Origin: an uncultured Bacteroidales bacterium
Lineage (GTDB): Bacteria > Bacteroidota > Bacteroidia > Bacteroidales > Bacteroidaceae
Reading direction: 5' to 3'
Assembly: GCA_902788865.1 (NCBI GenBank)
Contig: CADALZ010000004.1
Coordinates: 24,033 to 88,032 of the forward strand
DNA length: 64,000 nucleotides
A program made the translations under genes and the position numbers. The notes under the pieces are model-generated. The model had not been told where the DNA came from. It did not search any database and saw only the letters and a program-made list of their open reading frames with translations. This document shows positions 34,317 to 41,410 of the stretch, one piece after another. Position 1 is the first letter of the stretch. Each line of letters opens with the position of its first letter.

Positions 34317-35243
34317 TCAATACTCAGTTGTCTCGTCTTGTAGCGCGGCACCTATCAAAGGAGCATCATCGCCCAAAACTGAACGTTCTATCTTTACTTT
34401 ATCTGCAATAGCTGAATAAGCATGTTCACGAACAAACTGACGCAGAGGGTTTAACAATAGATTATCTGGAGCATTGCTAATTCCACCGCTAATCGTTATC
34501 AATTCCAAACTAAGGAGATTGACCAAGTTGACAATACCTGTTCCGAGTTTCTCTACTACTTGTCTGGTAATGTCAAGAGCTTTCTTATTGCCTACATCCG
34601 CTAAAGCATAGATATCTTTCACTGAAAGACCCTCCATGATTTGCTTGCCAGCTCTCACAATGCTGAGCCCTCCACAATATGTTTCCAAACAACCCTTACG
34701 CCCACAATTGCACTGCGGCCCATCTACATCCATAAGTTGATGCCCAAACTCACCTGCCGTATTATAAGCTCCATGATACAACATCCCATTGATAATCAGT
34801 CCACATCCAATACCTGTACCTATTGTTATGGAGGCCATATCATTCACTTTCTTCTTTTGTCCTATTAAAAATTCGCCCCAAGCCGCAGCTCTTGAATCTT
34901 GGCCCAAGTAGATAGGGCAATCAAAAGCATTTTGCATGATGCCTTTTACATTGACATTTTCAAAAAAGATATTTGGAGCAAATACAACTATGCCTTTCTG
35001 AGAATCCACTGTTCCAGGAAATCCCATGCCGATAGACCAGATTTCATCTTTTTCTACATTATTCTTTGCCAATAAAGACTTAATTTCTGAAACTATGGCA
35101 AGAATCATCTTCTCATTATCATGCAAATAAGTTGTAGTCTTAAGTGATTCCTTTGCCAGAATCTCACCTTGAGGTGTTACTATGGCAATATTGATGGTGG
35201 TTCCACCAACATCTACTCCTATATGTTTTCTATTCATATCCAT
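34317..35243 (-). CDS. ROK family sugar kinase (allokinase-like)
   Basis: A 308-aa ATP-dependent hexokinase of the ROK family with all motifs intact: phosphate loops DVGGTT (11-16), GTGIG (142-146) and SGGIS (252-256), catalytic D116 (GQDSR), sugar-binding EFGH (165-168) and the zinc site CNCGRKGC. With an RpiB-type isomerase immediately upstream (1-nt overlap, TAATG) and an AlsE-type epimerase in the locus, D-allose is the most economical substrate, giving allose-6-phosphate; glucose, fructose or mannose/ManNAc kinases of the same family are alternatives. The paralogue at 25451-26371 has lost the ATP-binding loops. Confidence 0.85.
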   Translation of the reverse strand: MDMNRKHIGVDVGGTTINIAIVTPQGEILAKESLKTTTYLHDNEKMILAIVSEIKSLLAKNNVEKDEIWSIGMGFPGTVDSQKGIVVFAPNIFFENVNVKGIMQNAFDCPIYLGQDSRAAAWGEFLIGQKKKVNDMASITIGTGIGCGLIINGMLYHGAYNTAGEFGHQLMDVDGPQCNCGRKGCLETYCGGLSIVRAGKQIMEGLSVKDIYALADVGNKKALDITRQVVEKLGTGIVNLVNLLSLELITISGGISNAPDNLLLNPLRQFVREHAYSAIADKVKIERSVLGDDAPLIGAALQDETTEY

Positions 35244-35686
35244 TAGTGTGTATTTTCATATTCTGCAATCTGATTGATGCGCGTGAGGTGCCGGCCGCCC
35301 TCAAACGCAGCGTTCAACCATTCATCAACTATCATTTTAGCCAATTCAATACCTACCACCCTTGCGCCCATTGAAAGGATATTGGTATTATTGTGCTGTC
35401 GAGAAAGCCTTGCTGAATAAGGTTCGCTGCATACTACACAGCGAATACCTTTTACCTTGTTGGCTGCAATAGAGATGCCTACCCCCGTACCACAACAAAT
35501 GATACCACAATCACAAACTCCAGAGGCTACCGCTTCACCAACCTTCACACCATATTCATTATAATTACAGCGCTCATAACTATAGGTGCCATAGTCAACC
35601 ACCTCATGACCTAAACTTTCAACGTAATCCTTAAGTTGTAATTTAAAATCAACGGCTACATGATCACAACCCATCGCAATCTTCAT
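35243..35686 (-). CDS. rpiB: RpiB/LacAB-type sugar-phosphate isomerase
   Basis: A 147-aa protein of the RpiB/LacA/LacB family that interconverts aldose- and ketose-phosphates. The catalytic Cys is in CCGTGVGISIAANK and the ring-opening His in SRQHNNTN. The N-terminal GCDHVAVDFK is typical. The loop usually reading (V)DYPDYA is YERCNYNEYG here, so substrate preference may differ from ribose-5-phosphate. In E. coli the RpiB gene belongs to the als locus and also isomerises allose-6-phosphate to allulose-6-phosphate; the same job is likely here given the neighbouring ROK kinase and AlsE homologue. Confidence 0.88.
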   Translation of the reverse strand: MKIAMGCDHVAVDFKLQLKDYVESLGHEVVDYGTYSYERCNYNEYGVKVGEAVASGVCDCGIICCGTGVGISIAANKVKGIRCVVCSEPYSARLSRQHNNTNILSMGARVVGIELAKMIVDEWLNAAFEGGRHLTRINQIAEYENTH

Positions 35687-35702
35687 AATACTTCCTCCAT
35701 AT

Positions 35703-36719
35703 TTATTTAGCCAATGTCAACAATGCAACACCAGCAGCAAAGAATACAAACATAAGTACGATAAGTTTATTGGTCCCCTGAGGAGCATCCTTAAACTCCT
35801 TCCAAACAAATACACCCCAAATAGCAGCAATCATAGGATTGCTCTGTCCCAAAGCATAAGCAATGGCTGCTCCTACCATACCTGAAGCAATAATATTGAA
35901 TGTAGTACCAGTAGCATTGATTACTCCACCTATAACGCCTATAATATGATCACGCGCAGACTCCTTGAAATATCCTGCATACGTGACAGGCTCACCCTTA
36001 AACGGATGCTTCATGATATAAGAATTGTAAATGAAGTTAGAAAGGAATGAGGCTCCTGCAAAAACTACCACAGCAGAATATGGTGTAAATTTGCCTGTGC
36101 CTGCTATATTTGAAAGGCTCTCTACATTTAACACTTCTGGCATAGAATTTTGGAGCAAATAATAGAACAATCCCATTAAAAAACCACCTATAATGGCTAA
36201 TTTTAACCCTTTCTTCACCATTACACTATCTGTCTTTGCATTCATCCTTGCATATGCTCTCGCATTTATCACAATGGCAATGATAACACATATCATACCC
36301 GCAAGAATCAAAGTAAGATTTCCTTCTGGTTTTGCAATATAATTCAAAACCACCCCAAGCACAAGAGAGAATCCCATGCCAACAGGAAATGCAACAGCCA
36401 TACCTGCAATATCAACCGAGGCCACGAAGATGATATTAGCAAGATTAAAGACAAATGCTGCACCTATGGCCCACAACCATGAAGAAAGATCTGCCTGAGC
36501 TAAATTGGGAATGAAAGACTGTCCACTATCCCCGATAGAACCCATTGTCAGAGCTAAAACCAATGGCAATAAAAAATAACCAATGGCCTGATCCCAATAA
36601 TAATAAGAGTATGCATAGCCCTTACTCTGCATTTTCAGCATATTAGCATGTGAACCCCAACAAATCATTGTTATCACACACATTACCAATGCCAAATTGT
36701 ACGAATCAACTATAAACAT
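35703..36719 (-). CDS. GRP/DMT-superfamily sugar transporter
   Basis: A 338-aa inner-membrane protein with about ten helices. MCVITMICWGSHANMLK and YYWDQAIGYFLLPL, then ALGQSNPMIAAIWGVFVWKEFK near the C-terminus, match glucose/ribose porter (GRP) and RhaT-like members of the drug/metabolite transporter superfamily, which import monosaccharides with H+ or Na+. It is the promoter-proximal gene of the locus, ahead of rpiB and the kinase, as expected for monosaccharide uptake followed by phosphorylation. The sugar transported is inferred, not shown. Confidence 0.85.
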   Translation of the reverse strand: MFIVDSYNLALVMCVITMICWGSHANMLKMQSKGYAYSYYYWDQAIGYFLLPLVLALTMGSIGDSGQSFIPNLAQADLSSWLWAIGAAFVFNLANIIFVASVDIAGMAVAFPVGMGFSLVLGVVLNYIAKPEGNLTLILAGMICVIIAIVINARAYARMNAKTDSVMVKKGLKLAIIGGFLMGLFYYLLQNSMPEVLNVESLSNIAGTGKFTPYSAVVVFAGASFLSNFIYNSYIMKHPFKGEPVTYAGYFKESARDHIIGVIGGVINATGTTFNIIASGMVGAAIAYALGQSNPMIAAIWGVFVWKEFKDAPQGTNKLIVLMFVFFAAGVALLTLAK

Positions 36720-37073
36720 AGCAATATTGTTTTTAATTATTAGAAATTTTTTATCTCAATTAAAATTAACCCACTATTAAGTCTAAGATTTTTCTCGTTA
36801 CAAAAATAAGTTACGAAAATTCGATGGTCTTGTCGATTCTGTTTCAAGATTTTTTATTCTCTTCTCAATACATTTTTGATAATTTTTTTGAGATAAAAAA
36901 GAAGATTTGTGATACGAAAAAGGATTTCTGCAGTATACAAGAACACTATTACTTATTTCAACTAAAGTATGCTTTAAATCTGCATATTTCTTACTCTTGC
37001 GGTTTATAAGCCGCAAAATTTGCGGTTTATAAACCTTATTTATATATTTGCAGCAGGAACTAAATTATATAAT
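36720..37073. promoter_or_regulatory. Divergent control region between sugar locus and Fic gene
   Basis: This 354-bp AT-rich gene-free region carries a minus-strand -7-like box TATTTTTG (36801-36808) for the sugar locus, without a good -33, and the Fic promoter at its right end. A loose inverted repeat (CTCAA..TTGAG with flanking A/T runs, about 36853-36900) lies between. I see no small gene. Confidence 0.5.
36997..37050 (+). promoter_or_regulatory. Fic gene promoter with two operator-like palindromes
   Basis: -33 TTTG (37019-37022), 20-bp spacer, -7 TATATTTG (37043-37050). TTGCGGTTTATAA occurs twice, at 36997-37009 and 37020-37032, 23 bp apart. The first copy is part of the near-palindrome GCGGTTTATAAGCCGC (36999-37014), the second of the perfect GGTTTATAAACC (37024-37035), which sits between the -33 and -7 boxes. 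This is the layout of a repressor-controlled promoter. Confidence 0.65.
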
Positions 37074-38201
37074 ATGTATATACACCAAAGCAACAAATGG
37101 CCTCATTTCATATGGAATGAGACCCTGGTCACAGAAAAACTGGTCTGTGTAGTAAAAGCTGCCAGTTTTTTAGCTGGTAGACTTAGTACTATTGGCTTTG
37201 ATTCTCAATTATCTGCTGTTGTGGAGACTTTCACACATGATATTCTAGCTTCTTCTGAAATCGAAGGAGTACAACTTAACTCTGATCAGGTGCGTTCATC
37301 AGTTGCAAGAAAACTTGGTGTACCAATCACTAATGAAACAACGCCATCGCATTATGTGGAAGGCATAGTGGAAATGATGATGGATGCCACAACCAATTAT
37401 AAGCAACCTCTCACGCATGAGAGACTTTTCGGATGGCATAGCTGCTTATTCCCCAACGGAAGAAGCGGACTTATGCCCATTGATGTAGGAAAATATAGGA
37501 CAGGTGAGATGAAAGTAGTTTCTGGTATGTTCGGACGAGAAAAAACTCATTATATAGCACCAAATCCAGAAAAGGTACCTACAGAAATGGCCCTTTTCTT
37601 GGATTGGTTTAATAACCAAGAACAAGAACCCAACTATATCAAGTCGGCCATAGCTCATTTGTGGTTTGTATGCATTCACCCATTTGATGATGGTAACGGA
37701 CGCATTGGCAGGGCTATTGCAGATATGGCTCTTTCTCAGGCAGACAATTCGCAAATGCGTTTTTTCAGCATGTCACAACAGATTAGCAAGGATAAAAAGT
37801 CATATTACGAGGTGTTGGAGAAAACCCAGAAAAGCGACGGGGATATAACATTATGGCTTGATTGGTACTTAGACTGTATGCTCAGAGCGATAGATGACTC
37901 TGGAAAATCATTATCACAAGTCTTAAATAAAGCTACATTCTGGCAGACACATGCTCAAACACTTATAAGCGAACGCCAACGTAAGGTTCTGAATATCTAC
38001 CTGGATGGATACATCGGAAAACTCACCACAAAAAATTGGGCAAGACTAAGCAAAACATCGCTTGATACGGCAGCACGTGACATCAAAGATTTGGTAGATA
38101 AATCTATCCTTGTTCCTCAAAGTGGCAGCGTACGCAATGTAGCTTATGGCATCTCTTGCAGTGGTTCCATCTTATTAGTACCTGGCCAAGAAATAGAATA
38201 A
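37074..38201 (+). CDS. Fic family protein with N-terminal inhibitory motif and C-terminal winged helix
   Basis: 375 aa. N-terminal DUF4172-like segment (YIHQSNKWPHFIWNE), an inhibitory-helix motif S60-S-E-I-E64-G (class II autoinhibited Fic), the Fic core H202-PFDDGNGRIGR with all catalytic residues, and a C-terminal winged-helix region (RQRKVLNIYLDG..NWARLSKTSLDTAARDIKDLVDK). Fic enzymes transfer AMP from ATP to a hydroxyl on a target protein. I start at 37074 because the open frame before it overlaps the operators and promoter. The winged helix and the paired palindromes upstream suggest that the protein may regulate its own gene. No separate antitoxin is present. Confidence 0.9.
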   Translation: MYIHQSNKWPHFIWNETLVTEKLVCVVKAASFLAGRLSTIGFDSQLSAVVETFTHDILASSEIEGVQLNSDQVRSSVARKLGVPITNETTPSHYVEGIVEMMMDATTNYKQPLTHERLFGWHSCLFPNGRSGLMPIDVGKYRTGEMKVVSGMFGREKTHYIAPNPEKVPTEMALFLDWFNNQEQEPNYIKSAIAHLWFVCIHPFDDGNGRIGRAIADMALSQADNSQMRFFSMSQQISKDKKSYYEVLEKTQKSDGDITLWLDWYLDCMLRAIDDSGKSLSQVLNKATFWQTHAQTLISERQRKVLNIYLDGYIGKLTTKNWARLSKTSLDTAARDIKDLVDKSILVPQSGSVRNVAYGISCSGSILLVPGQEIE

Positions 38202-38525
38202 TGATTGATCATCAAATATTACCTATTATGCAGCGTTATTTGCCCTGCATAATAGTTTTATGTCGCTAGCATAATACCTTTATGCCGGAAACATAAAACC
38301 ATTATGGTGACTGCATAAAAGTATTAGGATTAAGATGAAACAGGATTATTACAATTACAAAATAAAACAATAATGTGCAGAAATATAACTCAAAATGCTA
38401 CATTTCTGCACAAAAATAGTCACCATCTTCCACATCTTCCACACATCTTCCACGAGATAATGCATGATTTTTATGCAGCCGTGGAAGATGGAAGATGTGG
38501 AAGATGATTTTCAATAATACACGCC
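38202..38525. repeat. Gene-free stretch full of inverted repeats
   Basis: Within 324 bp: CTATTATGCAG/CTGCATAATAG (38223-38233/38245-38255, perfect 11 bp); 38256-38263/38291-38298 (8 bp); 38273-38285/38313-38325 (13 bp, one mismatch); GTGCAGAAAT/ATTTCTGCAC (38375-38384/38402-38411); and 38424-38454/38480-38506, whose arms are the unit CATCTTCCA repeated about three times. The last may also terminate the rubrerythrin gene. The plan of arms made of tandem 9-mers around an AT-rich centre resembles the element at 10210-10520. Confidence 0.65.
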
Positions 38526-39101
38526 TTACATGTTGGTCTTCTTCACCTCGAAGTAAGCCTGAGGATGATTGCAAGCAGGACAGCTTTCTGGAGCTTCCTT
38601 ACCTACGTGGATGTAGCCACAGTTGCGGCACTGCCATACAGTTTCTTCTTCCTTAGCAAAGACGGTGCCTTCCTCTATGTTCTTGATGAAAGCACGATAG
38701 CGCTCCTCGTGACCCTTCTCTGCGATGGCGATGCGACGATACATCTCTGCTATCTCTGGGAAGCCTTCGGCATCGGCTACCTCGGCAAAGTGAGGATAGG
38801 CTTCAGTCCACTCCTCGTTCTCTCCTGCAGCGGCAGCTTTCAGATTGTCGATGGTTTTTCCTATCACACCTGCAGGGAATGAAGCGGTGATCTCTACCGT
38901 GCCACCTTCCAGATACTTGAACATGCGCTTAGCGTGCTCCTTCTCCTGCTCTGCCGTTTCCGTGAAGATGGCAGAAATCTGCTCAAAACCCTCTTTCTTG
39001 GCCGCACTGGCAAAGAAGGTGTAGCGATTGCGAGCCTGACTCTCACCAGCAAAAGAGGTGAGTAAATTTTTCTCTGTCTGAGTTCCTTTTACACTTTTCA
39101 T
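38526..39101 (-). CDS. rbr: Rubrerythrin
   Basis: A 191-aa cytoplasmic peroxide-reducing protein of anaerobes. N-terminal diiron four-helix bundle with the ligand motifs [18 protein letters not shown] and [13 protein letters not shown], and a C-terminal rubredoxin domain with [10 protein letters not shown] and [11 protein letters not shown]. Length is normal. It is transcribed alone from a minus-strand -7 box TACATTTG (39142-39149), divergently from the nuclease gene. Confidence 0.95.
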   Translation of the reverse strand: MKSVKGTQTEKNLLTSFAGESQARNRYTFFASAAKKEGFEQISAIFTETAEQEKEHAKRMFKYLEGGTVEITASFPAGVIGKTIDNLKAAAAGENEEWTEAYPHFAEVADAEGFPEIAEMYRRIAIAEKGHEERYRAFIKNIEEGTVFAKEEETVWQCRNCGYIHVGKEAPESCPACNHPQAYFEVKKTNM

Positions 39102-39141
39102 AATTATATCCTTAGTTAGTTAGTTAATCATTACGTGGAAG

Positions 39142-39170
39142 CAAATGTACAAATAATTTTTGTATCTTCG
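39142..39170. promoter_or_regulatory. Divergent -7 boxes for rubrerythrin and nuclease genes
   Basis: Minus strand TACATTTG (39142-39149) for rubrerythrin; plus strand TATCTTCG (39163-39170), a one-base variant of the -7 box, for the nuclease. Confidence 0.5.
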
Positions 39171-39186
39171 CAGCAAAAATCAGAAT

Positions 39187-40080
39187 ATGCGAAACAAACT
39201 CTCTAAAATAGTCTCTGGCATCTGTGTGCTGATAGGTGCCGTGCTCTCTGCCCTTTTCGGTTATAGACCTACTGCCGTGGAGCCTGTTCCAAACATCAAC
39301 GAACCCGTGCAGACGGAGATTTCTATCCCCGTGGAACAGCAAACTATCGCAGCTGAAGCCAGCGATGCTTTTTATGCGCAGCAAGGACTGGAGATTCCTG
39401 CACGCATACAGCAACGCTCTGAACGCATCATGCAGCGCACCAATTACACGGTTTCTTTCAACACTAAATGGAACATTCCTAATTGGGTGGCTTGGGATAT
39501 CACGAAGGAAGAGGTGAACAATGATCAGTACCAACGCAATGACTTCTTCGTGTCTGATCCCGACATAGCAGCCTCTAAGGCAGTGGCTTACGAGGACTAC
39601 AGCGGTTCTGGATACGATCGTGGGCACATGTGCCCAGCAGGCGACAATCACTTCGATGCCACAGCGATGGATGAGTGCTTTTATATGACCAATATCTGTC
39701 CGCAAAACCATGAACTCAATAAAGAGTCGTGGAACGACTTGGAGATGGCTTGTCGCCGATGGGCACGACGCTATGGCAAGGTGTATGTGGTGTGTGGTCC
39801 CATCGTTCAGAATCCCGACAGACCTAAAACCATAGGCAAATGGCATAAAGTTGCTGTGCCAGATGCTTTTTTCAAAGTCATCATGGTGGTAAACAACGAC
39901 ACCCCTCAAGCCATTGGCTACATTTTCCAGAATAATGCCTCCCGCAAACCTTGGAAGGCCTACAGCATCGATGAGGTGGAGGAGCACACAGACATAGACT
40001 TCTTCCCCTCCCTACCTGACGAGATAGAGAATATGGTGGAAGCTAACTACAATCAGAACCTCTGGAACTGGGGGAATTAA
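39187..40080 (+). CDS. Secreted DNA/RNA non-specific endonuclease (NucA/EndA type)
   Basis: 297 aa. The N-terminus MRNKLSKIVSGICVLIGAVLSALFG is a signal peptide or anchor, so the enzyme acts outside the cytoplasm. The His-Me finger motif is YDRGHMCPAGDN (family DRGH), followed by MTNICPQNHELNKESWNDLE, where the conserved Asn coordinates Mg2+, and a central KVYVVCGPIVQN. The ATG at 39187 gives a proper signal peptide; an in-frame ATG 27 nt earlier overlaps the -7 box. Single gene. Confidence 0.92.
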   Translation: MRNKLSKIVSGICVLIGAVLSALFGYRPTAVEPVPNINEPVQTEISIPVEQQTIAAEASDAFYAQQGLEIPARIQQRSERIMQRTNYTVSFNTKWNIPNWVAWDITKEEVNNDQYQRNDFFVSDPDIAASKAVAYEDYSGSGYDRGHMCPAGDNHFDATAMDECFYMTNICPQNHELNKESWNDLEMACRRWARRYGKVYVVCGPIVQNPDRPKTIGKWHKVAVPDAFFKVIMVVNNDTPQAIGYIFQNNASRKPWKAYSIDEVEEHTDIDFFPSLPDEIENMVEANYNQNLWNWGN

Positions 40081-40089
40081 TGCTTCTCC

Positions 40090-40143
40090 TTACTTTTTCT
40101 TCCTGCGAATCAGTTTGCTGAATTCCTTGCGCGCACGCTTCAT
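40090..40143 (-). CDS. Possible 17-aa basic peptide ORF
   Basis: ATG at 40143 to TAA at 40090 encodes MKRARKEFSKLIRRKKK, a strongly basic amphipathic peptide, 32 nt after the stop of the radical SAM gene on the same strand. It is below usual gene-calling limits. Nothing in the sequence proves translation; it could be the trace of a degraded gene. Confidence 0.3.
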   Translation of the reverse strand: MKRARKEFSKLIRRKKK

Positions 40144-40175
40144 ATCACATTATTCATTATATTTCAATTTCAGTT

Positions 40176-40949
40176 TCAATAAGACACGCTGCAAGAGATA
40201 CCTGCAGCCTCTACCATGGCAGCGATACGGTCGAGCTCCTCATGTGTGGCTTTCTGCAGTCCTTGTGTGGGCGTTTCACGATCAATGGTGTAGATCATCA
40301 CTTGATGGGGAGCTATCTCCTTCACTGTTTCCAACCATGGGAGCACGTAGCTGTCCGACGTGTTGTCCATATCCTTGCCGTTATAGCTGCCTTTGAGGAA
40401 CATGGTTTGGATGATGCAACGGCCTTCAAACGCCTTCATGTGTTGGATGATGCGCTGCACATCGTACCCCTTAGCTGGTTGGTCAAGTGCCTGAATATAA
40501 GCCTCATCCACGGTATCGAGCTTCAAGATGTTATTGTCGATGCGGCGCAATGCCTCGAAGACTTCTGGCTTATGAATCATGGTGCTATTGCTGAGCACAC
40601 TCACCTTCGCTTTGGGAAAATAGTGATCGCGCAACTGGAGCGTATCACTGATGATGCCAGCAAAATCTGGATGCAGTGTGGGCTCTCCGTTGCCCGCAAA
40701 CGTCAGCACATCGGGTGCCGGACCGTTTTGCTGCATGTCCTTCAGCTTGGATTTCAGCGCTTGTTGCACTTCCTCACGGGTAGGTCTTGCTGCCTTCGGC
40801 TTGAAATCCTTATTGAAACCACACTCGCAGTAGATGCAGTCGAACGAGCAAATCTTGCCATCGCCAGGCATGAGATTGATGCCCAGCGAAACGCCTAAAC
40901 GCCTGGAATGCACAGGACCGAAAATCGGCGAAGGATAAATGATAGTCAT
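40176..40949 (-). CDS. Radical SAM protein
   Basis: A 257-aa protein with the radical SAM [4Fe-4S] motif C34-x3-C38-x2-C41 (CSFDCIYC), followed by another Cys (C43), the SAM-binding TFAGNGEPTLHP and a barrel ending IYTIDRETPTQGL. The opening PSPIFGPVHSRRLGVSLGIN is typical of a Bacteroidota radical SAM family without an assigned reaction. It lacks an extra C-terminal cluster domain. It stands on the minus strand between the nuclease gene and a small RNA candidate; the possible 17-aa ORF follows it. Confidence 0.88.
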   Translation of the reverse strand: MTIIYPSPIFGPVHSRRLGVSLGINLMPGDGKICSFDCIYCECGFNKDFKPKAARPTREEVQQALKSKLKDMQQNGPAPDVLTFAGNGEPTLHPDFAGIISDTLQLRDHYFPKAKVSVLSNSTMIHKPEVFEALRRIDNNILKLDTVDEAYIQALDQPAKGYDVQRIIQHMKAFEGRCIIQTMFLKGSYNGKDMDNTSDSYVLPWLETVKEIAPHQVMIYTIDRETPTQGLQKATHEELDRIAAMVEAAGISCSVSY

Positions 40950-40970
40950 AACTTACTTTCTTTTTATTTG

Positions 40971-41080
40971 CTAACTATGCGCAAAAATGTTCCTAACTGT
41001 GAGCATAAATGCTCCTAACTGTGGGCATAAATGTTCACAACTGTGAGCATAAGCCCATATAACTGCGCAAATGTAAGAAA
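40971..41080. repeat. Tandem 22-bp repeat, five imperfect copies
   Basis: Units begin at 40971, 40993, 41015, 41037 and 41059. The best-conserved unit is CTAACTGTGAGCATAAATGC plus TC. On the minus strand each begins AGTTAGGA followed by a 14-nt roughly palindromic centre (GCATTTATGC), the same plan as the repeats at 56.8 and 10.3 kb. Confidence 0.8.
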
Positions 41081-41109
41081 TAACGGAGAGAACGCCAAGC
41101 AACGGGCAT

Positions 41110-41171
41110 AAAAAAAAGGGATACCGCCGTATCCCAACCTTTGTTAACCTTAAATCTAATACTATGAAAAA
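41110..41171 (-). ncRNA. Small RNA candidate, copy 2 (minus strand)
   Basis: Minus-strand reading: -33 TTTG (41206-41209), 19-bp spacer, -7 TAACTTTG (41179-41186) with C after it, a leader containing TTTTTCATAGTATTAGATTT and AAGGTTAACAAAGGTTG, then hairpin GGGATAC-GGCG-GTATCCC (41118-41135) and an eight-T run. This is a complete promoter-to-terminator unit of about 62 nt with no ORF. Copy 1 is at 18125-18201. Confidence 0.72.
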
Positions 41172-41356
41172 CACGATGCAAAGTTACGCACTTTTCTGAT
41201 ACCTGCAAATATTGAAAGCAAAAAAATGTGTTTTATAACATATTTTTGCATATTTGTGCCTTATATTAAACTTTTGTAAGTTTTTTGCTCGATTCGTGGC
41301 TTTTTGCCATTCGTAGCATCTTGCTAAAGTTGATGCATGGAAAAAGAGAGGATAAA

Positions 41357-41388
41357 TTTGTCTTTTCAGTTGGCAAACATTATCTTTG
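41357..41388 (+). promoter_or_regulatory. mutS promoter
   Basis: -33 TTTG (41357-41360), 20-bp spacer, -7 TATCTTTG (41381-41388); start codon 23 nt downstream. Confidence 0.75.
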
Positions 41389-41410
41389 TACATTCAAAAC
41401 AGAAAAACGT

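Noticed and set aside
39124-39987. 287-codon antisense ORF opposite the nuclease gene
   Set aside because: His/Val/Ile-rich mirror of coding sequence; the nuclease on the plus strand has clear catalytic motifs.
40971-41080. CRISPR array
   Set aside because: Units are 22 bp and contiguous, with no separate unique spacers of 30 bp or more and no cas genes in the window.
41285-41410. Extension of mutS upstream
   Set aside because: It contains the promoter; the MutS family starts at the 41411 ATG.
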